Shown piece by piece: positions 48,646-59,422 of a stretch of 64,000 nucleotides of DNA. The position numbers were made by a program, and so were the translations under genes. The first letter of the stretch is position 1. The number at the start of each line of letters is the position of its first letter. The notes under the pieces were generated by a model, which made no database searches, was not told the origin of the DNA, and worked only from the letters and a program-made list of their open reading frames with translations. Origin of the DNA: Symsagittifera roscoffensis (Eukaryota; Xenacoelomorpha; Acoela; Convolutidae); the NCBI RefSeq assembly GCF_963678635.1, contig NW_026971149.1, forward strand, positions 64,001 to 128,000. Reading direction: 5' to 3'.

Positions 48646-48683
48646 CCTAATTTGGTTTTGTTTTTAAACAAAACCAAATTAGG
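48646..48683. repeat. Perfect 18-bp inverted repeat with a 2-bp centre
   Basis: CCTAATTTGGTTTTGTTT and AAACAAAACCAAATTAGG are exact reverse complements separated by TT. A match this long is unlikely by chance, even in AT-rich DNA. It could be a template-switch product, a remnant of a terminal inverted repeat, or a short RNA hairpin. It is AT-rich and I saw no second copy. Confidence 0.85.
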
Positions 48684-49512
48684 TTTGTTTTTCTTTTTTT
48701 TTTCACTTTTGTGTTTTTTGATGATGAAAAAAAATAAAAATGTTTTGAAGTATTAAATTTGTTGTTATCTAACTGAAATAAGTCAAGCAAACTACGTTCA
48801 CAAGTTTTTAAAATTTATAATAAACCAAAAGAAATTTCCGGAATATTTTAACTTGTAAAAGACCATGTGTTTGTGTTCAAAAATTCTTCCTCTTCTACAA
48901 GAAAAGTTGAAAAATGTACAACTTCTACTTGCTAAAGTTTCAATCTAAGCACTTAGTTCGTAAATAAACCTTTCATGGTGTTCCAAACGAACAAAATTTG
49001 TGATAAATTATATAACAAACTGAACCACATGCAATTTAAGAAAAAAAAAGAAACAAACAGCAAACTGAATTAAAGGTATTGCGAAAAACAAATTGTCAGA
49101 AAATTTCGCAGTTTGCTCCAAAAACGTAATAAAATGGTTTGGATATATCTACATGAGAACATAAACGAACGTGTTTTCTAGAAATGTTTTTGTTCAAATT
49201 TGTTTCGAGTCAAAACTGTTTAAAAAAAACGTGAAGCCGTGAACCAATAAAAATATTATCAATCTTCGTGAAAAACTAAATGGTATTTTCAGTGGCTGAC
49301 AAAACAAAACACAACCAGCATCAGATAAAAGAGTTGGTTTTTTTTGAAAGAACGTAGATGTAGCGCTAGCTGAGGTTTGTTGCTTTGAGATAACAACTTG
49401 AGTTGAAAAAAAAAAACGTTTTTCAATTTTAAGATTTGTTTTTTATTCAATTTAATTTTTTGTGTGAATTCTTCAGGTTCATGTTAAATTATACTAATTA
49501 GGCTGGCCGAGT

Positions 49513-49544
49513 AAAACGGGAGCACCCGAAGGGTGCTCCGTTTT
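49513..49544 (+). other. Extended GAGCACCC hairpin at the end of unit G
   Basis: The usual AGCACCC-GAA-GGGTGCT core is lengthened by AAAACGG/CCGTTTT, giving 14 pairs with one bulged G. This is the longest form of the second hairpin in the window. It is followed by the standard GCGAGTGCG and a TGGCC-TCA-GGCCA tail hairpin. Confidence 0.75.
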
Positions 49545-49623
49545 GCGAGTGCGTAGAGTGCGCATTATATGGCCTCAGGCCAACTATACCACCAAACACG
49601 AAAAAAAGGCCCTACCCTGCCCC

Positions 49624-51266
49624 CTAGGTGGCCGTCCGCCTTCGGCGTCTTTGTTTAGTGAGTTTGGGGTAGGGGCCCCGAACGGCCAAAGAATTATAAC
49701 GGTATGACTATTTGCTCGGAAAAAGTGCTGATCTCAAAATTGTCGGGATAGAATTCGATAAAAATTGGCATGCGGGCCTAAAATGCAATTCTAAGGATAC
49801 ACTTTTGCTCCGTTTTTCCAAAATTTTGTTATGCGTTGACTTATAGTGGGAAAAATGGGGAAAAACAGGGAAAAACCACGTTTTTTGGTAAAAATGGCTC
49901 AGTAACTCTATTTTGGTTAACAAATTGGGGTAAATTGATGAAGAATGGATGAAAGTAAACTGTTTTGGGAGCCCAATTATGTAGGTTTGGGAAAATTTGT
50001 TTTTCTTAAAAATTTGAGTTTTCTCAAAAAATGCAACAAAAATGATGGTTTTTTTGTAACTAAAAAGTTATTTTTTCCACTTTTCTCAAAATGTGTAAAG
50101 TTTCAGCTTTAAACATGAAAACCATTCTGAACAGGCTGAGAAAGTGTGTTTTAGTGAAACAAATTGATTGGAACAACTTCTACTGACTTTTTGAAAAAAA
50201 TTGATTTTTCACGTTTCTGACTCAACATTTTATTTAAAAAAAAACAAAAATTTTAAAAAGTGAGAAAAAATGAGTTTTGATGGCATATTTGAGCTTGCCA
50301 TAGTCATTTTAGTAGGTATAGAGTATTTAATTGTCTAAATTGGATAAAAATTTTGGTTTTTACAACTTTTTTTTCTCTGGTAACTTACTACTACTTTACT
50401 ACAATTAAAAATGGCCAAAGTCCGAAAAAAAGTCTTGTTTTCTGAAGTGGCCACCCCAATTGTTTCACTTTTTTGCATGTGACCTTACAAGGGACACTAA
50501 ATATACACCCTATTTAGATCACTGCTCGATCCTATAGGTTTGAAGACGACTTTACCCGATTTATCTACCTTTTTCAGTTAATCAAAAAGGTGTTTTTTTG
50601 CCTTTTCTCTAAATATGGAAATTTTACGGCTTTGTTCATGAAAACCAATCTGAACAGGTTTATATAATGTAGATTAGTGATTTAATGCAAATTGAACTAC
50701 TTCTTATGACTTTTTGAAAAAAATGGATTTTTCACTTTTCTGACTCAAGTATTTTTATCAAATAAAAAAAAAATTTTTTTTTTGTTGTCTATTGCTTCTA
50801 ATCAATTTGAGACAAACTTAACTTTTTGGGACAAATTCCAAGTCTAATTCAACTATTAGTCACTATTGAAAGTCCACCTACTTGAAAATGAGCTCCAAGA
50901 AAAATATTAGGACTGTTTCCGAAAACTTGTTTTCGTTGAAACAGTCCTCTTCATGAGTCACTGAAAAATATAAGTTACTTTGTTTTAGAGTTCTCTAGAG
51001 ACTGATCAGGTGTAGCTTCAGTCATTGAAAGTGTCATAAATCTTTTTTGACCATTACTGATCAGATACAGAACGTTTTGTCATGTTGCTTTTGTGACACC
51101 CTACAAAGTTCATCAGATACCGTTTCACAAGACATTCGAGCAGAAAAAGAGCACCCTTCGGGTGCTCTTTTTCTGCGAGTGCCACATGTCTTGAAGCTAA
51201 TGGCCCCCAGGCCAATGCTGACGAATCAAGCCCATAACACCCATGCACCGCAGGTCACTGACCTAT
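49624..51266 (+). repeat. Family D repeat unit 2 (1643 bp)
   Basis: Very close to the D unit at 32657, with the same head. Hairpins are at 50910-50947 and 51149-51167. It is followed by an H head, where the other D unit is followed by E. Both D units are preceded by the same CCCTGCCCC end although those ends belong to different families (C and G). Confidence 0.88.
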
Positions 51267-51376
51267 CTAGGTGGTCGTCGCGCTTCGGCGTCAGAGATAC
51301 GGCGAGGCAAGGGTAGGGTCCCTGCCGGTTCTCGTTTCTTATAACCTTATACCCCTGTCGGCGGAATCGGGGCTGA
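51267..51376 (+). other. Family H head: two-stem structured element
   Basis: The outer stem is AGATACG (51295-51301)/CGTTTCT (51333-51339), 6 of 7 pairs with a T-T mismatch. The inner stem is GGC-A-AGGG (51306-51313)/CCCT-GCC (51320-51326) with loop TAGGGT. The inner arms partly resemble family C (GGCAAGGG), but the 3' arm has lost bases and re-pairs with a bulged A. Confidence 0.62.
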
Positions 51377-52915
51377 TCTCGAAAACGTTTCGTCAGAATT
51401 TCTTTAAAATTGGCATGCGGCTACAAAATGCAATTCTAAGGATACGATTTGACGCCGTTTGGCCAGAAAAACTCTATATGTTGACTTATGGCGGGAAATG
51501 GGGGGCAAAAACGGAAAAACAAAACACGATTTTTGGTAAAAATGACTCAATAACTCAATTTGGGTCCAAAAAATGGGATAGATTGCTTTGTATTGGATGA
51601 AAGAAGACTGTTTAGGGAGCCTAACTATGTAGAAATTAGAATTACTTTATTTTTTAAAAAAAAAATTTTTCAGGACCGTCTCCTAATTTTTTGGTCATTT
51701 TTTTGAAAAAATTAACCAAAAAGGTGTTTTTTTCGCCTTTTCTCTAAATTTGGAAATTTTATGGCTTTGATCATGCTAACACTTCTAATCAAGTCCACAG
51801 AGCGTGGCCTATTGAAACAATTTGATTGGAACAACTTTTTTTACTTTTTGACAAAAACTGATTTTTCACGTTTCTGACTCAACATTTTATATCAAAAAAT
51901 CAAAAATTTTGAAAAGTGAGAAAAAATGAGTTTTGATAGCATATTCGAGCTTGCCATAGTCATTTTAGTAGGTTTAGAGTATTTAATTGTCAAAATTGAA
52001 CGAAAATTTTGGTTTTTACAACTTTTTTTCTCGGGTAGCTTTTTACTACTTTACTACAGATGAAAATGGCCAAATTTCGAAAAAAAGACTTGTTTTCGGA
52101 AGTGGCTACCACAATTGTTGTAATTTTTTGCAAGCGGCCTTACAGGGACACTACATGTATGCCCTAATTAATTCATTTTTTGATCCTTTAGATTTGAAGA
52201 CGACTTTACCCGATTTATCTAACTTTATGAGTTAACCAAAAACGTGTTTTTTTGACTTTTCTCTAAATATGGAAATTTTACGGCTTTGGTCTTGAAAACC
52301 ATTCTGAACAGGTTCATACATTGTAGCCTAGTGATTCAATTCAATTGGAACTACTTTTGATGAATTTTGAAAAAAAAAAAGATTTTTCACGTTTCTATTT
52401 CAACTATTTTTATCAAATAAAAAAAATGTTTTTTTTTCTATTGCTTCTAATCATTTTGAGACAAAATTAACCTTTTAGGACCTAATTCAGGTCCAAATAG
52501 CCTACTTAAAACAACTAAAAGTCGATAAACTTAAAAACGAGATCAGAAATAAGTTAACAGGACTGTTTCCGAAAACTTGTTTTTGTTGAAACAGTCCTCT
52601 TCAAGAATCACAATGTTTTGCATTGTTAACTGATCAAGGCGCAGAGTGACTTGTCATTATAATCAGCCAGCAATGCAAGTTAGCGATCATGGCTAATAGT
52701 CTCAAGGAGAAATGAAGAAGGGAAGGTTATAAAATGTTAAACAAAATGTGGAGGTTAAGAAAAAACTAATTGACTTACAGTTTTCGAGCAGAAAAGAGCA
52801 CCCTTCGGGTGCTCTTTTTCTGCGAGTGCCACATGCCTTGAAGCTAATGGCCGCCAGGCCACACTTCAAAACTTACACCCGCAAACACTAACGCACCGCA
52901 GGTCAATAACTGGTG
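51267..52915 (+). repeat. Family H repeat unit, apparent mosaic (1649 bp)
   Basis: The head is private. GCATGC is at 51413 and a GCAAGC variant near 52130. The body is related to D/E/F. After the GGACTG hairpin (52560-52597) the sequence turns C-like, ending TTGACTTACAGTTTTCGAGCA. The GAGCACCC-TTC hairpin (52796-52814) and tail are then E-like. It reads as pieces of several families under one head. No gene is seen. Confidence 0.85.
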
Positions 52916-54543
52916 CTAGGTGGCCGCCGCGTCCGGCTTTGGCGTTCAGTAGAGACAGGGGAAGGGGCCCCGTCGGTTCGAAAGAACATTTACCTATATT
53001 ACCTTTCGTGCAGAATAAGTCGTGTTCTCGAAAACTGGAGGTCAGAATTCCCTAATTTTTTGCATGCAGCCCCGTATTGAAATTCTAAGGATACACTTTT
53101 GCCCCGTTTTGCCAAAATTTTGTTATGTGTTGACTTATAGAGGGAAATGGGGGGCAAAAATGGTAAAAAACACGTTTTTCGATAAAAATCACCTATTAAC
53201 TCTGTTTTGGTTCAAAAAATGGGGTATATTGACAAGAAATGGATAAAAGTAGACTGTTTGGGGAGCTTAAATATAAAGGTTTGAGAAAAAAAGTTTTTCT
53301 CAAAAATTTGAGTTTTTTCAAAAACTGCAACAAAAATGATGGTTTTTTTGTAACTAAAAAGGTGTTTTTTCCACTTTTCTCAAAATGGGTGAATTTTGGG
53401 CTTTAACCCAAAAACCCATTATGAACAGGTTCATAAAGTGTGTTTTAGTGAAACAAATTGATTGGAACACTTTATTTTGACTTTTTGAAAAAAATTGATT
53501 TTTCACGTTTCTGACTCAACATTGTATATCAAAAAAACAAAAATTTTAAAAAGTGAGAAAAAATGAATTTTGATGGCTTATTTGAGCTTGCCATAGACAT
53601 TTTAGTAGGTATACAGTTTTTAAACGTCAAAATTGGATAAAAATTATAGTTTTTACAATTTTTTTTCTTGGCTATTTTACCTCTATTTTACTACAAATAA
53701 AAATGGCCAAATTTCGAACAAAAGTCTTAATTTCGGAAGTGGCCAACAAAACTGTTCTAGTTTTTGCATGCGACCTAACAAGGACACTACATATATACCC
53801 TATTTAGATCACTTTTCGATCCTATAGGTCTGAAGACGACTTTACCCGATTTATCTACCTTTTTGAGTTAACCAAAAAGTTGTTTTTTTTTTGCCTTTTC
53901 TCTAAATATGGAAATTTTACGGCTTTGGTCATGGAAACCATCCTAAACAGGTTCTTATATTGTAGCCTAGTGATTTAAGAAAATTGGAGCTACTTTTAAT
54001 GTCTTTTGAAAAAAGGATTTTTTCACGTTTCTGACTCAACTTTTTTTTCCAAATAAAAAAAATGTTTTTTTTTTCTTTTGCTTCTAATCAATTTGAGACA
54101 AACTTAACCTTTTTGGGACAAATTCCAAGTCCAATTCAGCTATAATTCACAATTGAAAGTTCACGTACTTGACAATGGGCTCGAAAAAAAATATGAGGAC
54201 TGTTTCCGAAAACTTGTTTTCGTTGGAACGGTCCTCTTCATGAATCACTGAAAAACAAAAGTTACTTTGGTTTAGAGTTCTCTAGAGACTGATCAGGTGT
54301 AGATTCAGTCATTGAAAGTATGAGAAATCTTTTTTGACCTTTTCTAATCACATACAGAACGTTTTGTGTTGTTGCTTTTGTGGCACCTTACAAAGTTCAT
54401 CAGATACCGTTTCAGAAAACTTTCGAGCAAAAAAGAGCACCCGAAGGGTGCTCCTTTTGCGAGTGCGTTAAGCGTTCCCCTGCTCCGCCCCCCGCGGAAC
54501 CTTCTCCTTAAAAGTCAAGAATACAGCGGGGCCACAGTGACAA
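52916..54543 (+). repeat. Family F repeat unit 5 (1628 bp)
   Basis: Its head subtype (CGAAAGAAC, then TTACCTATATTACC) is shared only with the unit at 59423, while the bodies of the two are not especially close. Hairpins are at 54197-54234 and 54435-54453. It follows an H tail ending in TAACTGGTG. Confidence 0.88.
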
Positions 54544-56167
54544 CTAGGTGGCCGCCGCGTCCGGCTATGGCGTTCAGTAGAGACAGGGGAAGGGGCCCCG
54601 TCGGTTCGAAGGAACAATTACCTTTTAGTCTTTTCATGCAGAAAAAGTCGTGTTCTCGAAAACTGGAGGTCAGAATTCCCTAATTTTTTGCATGCAGCCC
54701 CGTATGGAAATTCTAAGGATACACTTTTGCCCCGTTTTGCCAAAATTTTGTTATGTGTTGACTTATAGAGGGAAATGGGGGGCAAAAATGGTAAAAATCA
54801 CGTTTTTTGATAAAAATCACCTATTAACTCTGTTTTGGTTCAAGAAATGGGGTATATTGATGGAGAATGGATGAAAGTAGACTGTTTGGGGAACCTAAAT
54901 ATAAAGGTTTGAGAAAAAAAATTTTTCTCAAAAATTTGAGTTTTTTCAAAAACTGCAACAAAAATGATTGTTTTTTTGTAACTGAAAAGGTGTTTTTTCC
55001 ACTTTTCTCAAAATGGGTGAATTTTCGGCTCTAACCCAAAAAGACATTCTGAACAGGTTCATAAAGTGTGTTTTAGTGAAACAAATTGATTGTAACACTT
55101 TATGTTGACTTTTTGAAAAAAATTGATTTTTCACGTTTCTGACTCAACATTGTATATCAAAAAAACAAAAATTTTAAAAAGTGAGAAAAAATGAATTTTG
55201 ATGGCCTATTTGAGCTTGCCATAGACATTTTAGTAGGTATAGAGTATTTAAACGTCAAAATTGGATAAAAATTATGGTTTTTACAGTTTTTTTTTCCCGG
55301 CTATTTTACTACTATTTTACTACAAATAAAAATGGCCAAATTTCGAAAAAAAATCTTAATTTCGGAAGTGGCCAACAAAACTGTTCTAGTTTTTTGCATG
55401 CGACCTAACAAGGACAATATACCCTATTTAGATCACTTTTCGATCCTATAGGTTTGAAGACGACTTTACCCGATTTATCTACCTTTTTGAGTTAACCAAA
55501 AAGTTGTTTTTTTTGCCTTTTCTCTAAATATGGAAATTTTACGGCTTTGGTCATGGAAACCATCCTAAACAGATTCTTATATTTTAGCCTAGTGATTTAA
55601 GAAAATTGGAGCTACTTTTTATTGTTTTTGAAAAAAAAAGATTTTTTCACGTTTCTGACTCAACTTTTTTTTCCAAATAAAAAAAAATGTTTTTTTTTTT
55701 CTTTTGCTTCTAATCAATTTGAGACAAACTTAACCTTTTTGGGACAAATTCCAAGTCCAATTCAGCTAAATTTCACAATTGAAAGTTCACGTACTTGACA
55801 ATGGGCTCGAAAAAAATATGAGGACTGTTTCCGAAAACTTGTTTTCGTTGGAACGGTCCTCTTCATGAATAACTGAAAAACAAAAGTTACTTTGGTATAG
55901 AGTTCTCTAGAGACTGATCAGGTGTAGATTCAGTCATTGAAAGTATGAGAAGTTTTTTTGACCTTTTCTAATCACATACAGAACGTTTTGTGTTGTTGCT
56001 ATTGTGACACCTTACAAAGTTCATCAGATACCGTTTCAGAAAACTTTCGAGCAAAAAAGAGCACCCGAAGGGTGCTCCTTTTGCGAGTGCGTTTAGCGTT
56101 CCCCGGCTCCGCCCCCCGCGGAACCTTCTCCTCAAAAGTCAAGAAATTAGCGGGGCCACAGTGACAA
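54544..56167 (+). repeat. Family F repeat unit 6 (1624 bp), twin of 43042-44665
   Basis: Apparently identical to the unit 11502 bp upstream from box to box. Hairpins are at 55822-55859 and 56059-56077. Identity stops at the box: after CTAGGTGG the upstream copy continues TCGAGAAC and this one CCGCCGCG. Confidence 0.9.
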
Positions 56168-57794
56168 CTAGGTGGCCGCCGCGTCCGGCTATGGCGTTCA
56201 GCAGAGACAGGGGAAGGGGCCCCGTCGGTTCGAAGGAACATTTACCTTTTACCCTTTTCATGCAGAATAAGTCGTGTTCTCGAAAACTGGAGGTCAGAAT
56301 TCCCTAATTTTTTGCATGCAGCCCAGTATTGAAATTCTAAGGATACACTTTTGCCCCGTTTTGCCAAAATTTTGTTATGTGTTGACTTATAGAGGGAAAT
56401 GGGGGGCAAAAATGGTAAAAAACATGTTTTTTGATAAAAATCACCTATTAAATCTGTTTTGGTTGAGAAAATGGGGTATATTGACTAGAAATGGATAAAA
56501 GTAGACTGTTTGGGGAGCCTAAATATATAGGTTTGAGAAAAATTTTTTCTCTCAAAAATTTGAGTTTTTCCAAAAACTGCAACAAAAATGATAGTTTTTT
56601 TGTAACTAAAAAGGTGTTTTTTCCCCTTTTCTCAAAATGGGTAAGGTTTCGGCTTTAAACATGGAAAGCATTCTGAACAGGTTCAAAAAGTATGTTTTAG
56701 TGAAACAAATTGATTGGAACAATTTTTTTTTACTTTTTGAAAAAAATTGATTTTTCACGTTTCTGACTCAACATAGTATATCAAAAAAACAAAAATTTCA
56801 AAAAGTGAGAAAAAATGATTTTTGATAGCATATTCGAGCTTGCCATAGTCATTTTAGTAGGTATAGAGTATTTAAACGTCAAAATTGGATAAAAATTTTG
56901 GTTTTTACAATTTTTTTTCTCGGCTATTTTACTACTATTTTACTACAAATAAAAATGGCCAAATTTCGAACAAAAAAGTCTTAATTTCGGAAGTGGCCAA
57001 CAAAACTGTTCTATTTTTTTGCATGCGACCTAACAAGGACACTACATATATACCCTATATAGATCACTTTTCGATCCTATAGGTTTGAAGACGACTTTAC
57101 CCGATTTATCTACCTTTTTGAGTTAACCAAAAAGGTGTTTTTTTGCCTTTTCTCTAAATATGGAAATTTTACGGCTTTGGTCATGAAAACCATTCTGAAC
57201 AGGTTCATATATTGTAGCCTAGTGAATTAAGCCAATTGGAGTTATTTTTGATGACTTTTGAAAAAGGGTTATTTTACGTTTCTGACTCAACTATTTTTGT
57301 CAAATAAAAAAATGTTTTTTTTTTCTATTGCTTCTAATCAATTTGAGACAAACTTAACATTTTTGGGACAAATTCCAAGTCCAATTCAGTTATAGGTCAC
57401 AATTGAAAGTCCACGTACTTGACAGTGGGCTCAAAAAAGAATATCAGGACTGTTTCCGAAAACTTGTTTTCGTTGGAACAGTCCTCTTCATGAGTCACTG
57501 AAAAACATAAGTTACTTTGGTTTAGAGTTCTCGAGAGACTGATCAGGTTTAGATTTAGACATTGAAAGTATGAGAAGTCTTTTTTGACCTTTTCTAATCA
57601 CATTCAGAACGTTTTGTGTTGTTGCTTTTGTGACACCTTACAAAGTTCACCAGCCACCGTTTCAGAAAACTTTCGAGCAAAAAAGAGCACCCGAAGGGTG
57701 CTCCTTTTGCGAGTGCGTTAAGCGTTCCCCTGCTCCGCCCCCCGCGGAACCTTCTTCTCAAAAGTCAAGAATACAGCGGGGCCACAAAAAAAAT
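56168..57794 (+). repeat. Family F repeat unit 7 (1627 bp)
   Basis: Hairpin 57447-57484 carries GGAACAGTCC, intermediate between the fully paired and double-wobble arms. The second hairpin is at 57685-57703. The tail ends CACAAAAAAAAT, unlike the CACAGTGACAA of most F units. Confidence 0.88.
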
Positions 57795-59422
57795 CTAGGT
57801 GGCCGCCGCGTCCGGCTTTGGCGTTCAGCAGAGACAGGGGAAGGGGCCCCGTCGGTTCGAAGGAACATTTACCTTTTACCCTTTTCATGCAGAATAAGTC
57901 GTGTTCTCGAAAACTGGAGGTCAGAATTCCCTAATTTTTTGCATGCAGCCCCGTATTGAAATTCTAAGGATACACTTTTGCCCCGTTTTGCCAAAATTTT
58001 GTTATGTGATGACTTCTAGAGGGAAATGGGGGGCAAAAATGGTAAAAAACACGATTTTTGATAAAAATCACCTATTAACTCTGTTTTGGTTCAAAAAATG
58101 GGGTAAATTAACAAAGAATGGATGAAAGTAGACTGTTTGGGAAACCTAAATATTAAGGTTTGAGAAAAAAAATTTCTCTCAAAAATTTGAGTTTTTTTAA
58201 AAACTGCAACAAAAATGATGTTTTTTTTGTAACTAAAAAGGTGTTTTTTCCACTTTTCTCAAAATGGGTGAATTTTGGGCTTTAACCCAAAAACCCATTC
58301 TGAACAGGTTCATAAAGTGTGTTTTAGTGAAACAAATTGATTGGAACACTTTATTTTGACTTTTTGAAAAAAATTGATTTTTCACGTTTCTGACTCAACA
58401 TTGTATATCAAAAAAACAAAAATTTTAAAAAGTGAGAAAAAATGAATTTTGATGGCTTATTTGAGCTTGCCATAGACATTTTAGTAGGTATAGAGTATTT
58501 AAACGTCAAAATTGGATAAAAATTTTGGTTTTTACAATTTTTTTTCTCGGCTATTTTACTACTATTTTACTACAAATAAAAATGGCCAAATTTCGAAAAA
58601 AAAGTCTTAATTTCGGAAGTGGCCAACAAAACTGTTCTATTTTTTTGCATGCGACCTAACAAGGACACTACATATTTACCCTATATAGATCACTTTTCGA
58701 TCCTATAGGTTTGAAGACGACTTTACCCGATTTATCTACCTTTTTGAGTTAACCAAAAAATTGTTTTTTTTGCCTTTTCTCTAAATATGGAAATTTTACG
58801 GCTTTGGTCATGGAAACCATCCTAAACAGGATCTTATATTGTAGCCTAGAGATTTAAGAAAATTGGAGCTACTTTTTATGACTTTTGAAAAAAGGATTTT
58901 TTCACGTTTCTGACTCAACTTTTTTTTTCCAAAAAAAAAAATGTTTTTTTTTTCTTTTGCTTCTAATCAATTTGAGACAAACTTAACCTTTTTGGGACAA
59001 ATTCCAAGTCCAATTCAGCTATAATTCACAATTGAAAGTTCACGTACTTGACAATGGGCTCGAAAAAAAATATGAGGACTGTTTCCGAAAACTTGTTTTC
59101 GTTGGAACGGTCCTCTTCATGAATCACTGAAAAACAAAAGTTACTTTGGTTTAGAGTTCTCTAGAGACTGATCAGGTGTAGATTCAGTCATTGAAAGTAT
59201 GAGAAATTTTATTTGAACTTTTCTAATCACATACAGAACGTTTTGTGTTGTTGCTTTTGTGACACCTTACAAAGTTCATCAGATACTGTTTCAGAAAACT
59301 TTCGAGCAAAAAAGAGCACCCGAAGGGTGCTCCTTTTGCGAGTGCGTTAAGCGTTCCCCTGCTCCGCCCCCCGCGGAACCTTCTCCTCAAAAGTCAAGAA
59401 TACAGCGGGGCCACAGTGACAA
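57795..59422 (+). repeat. Family F repeat unit 8 (1628 bp)
   Basis: Hairpins are at 59076-59113 and 59314-59332. The second half shares private changes (GGAAACCATCCTAAACAG, TAATTCACAATTGAAAGTT) with the units at 43042, 52916 and 54544, whereas the first half follows the common F type. No gene is seen. Confidence 0.88.

Larger units (their letters stand above)
45700..49500. other. Non-repeated AT-rich interior of unit G
   Basis: About 3.8 kb without GCATGC monomers, boxes or the shared body blocks. It holds an AT run at 48107-48120, an 18-bp inverted repeat at 48646-48683 and short open frames. The frames at 46888-47130 (+, with a hydrophobic stretch) and 48069-48269 (-, rich in Lys, Leu and Asn) are the longest. 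Neither resembles a family I know. It may be a captured genomic segment, a decayed mobile element, or the original unit interior that other families lost. Confidence 0.6.
44666..49623 (+). repeat. Family G unit with a long non-repeated interior (4958 bp)
   Basis: It begins with a CTAGGTGG head and ends with the usual hairpin and tail (CCCTGCCCC) before a D head, so it obeys the unit plan at both ends. Repeat-like body extends to about 45700 and includes a 168-bp direct duplication. From there to about 49490 the DNA is unlike any other unit. I found no GGACTG or GATGCTC hairpin in it. Confidence 0.75.
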
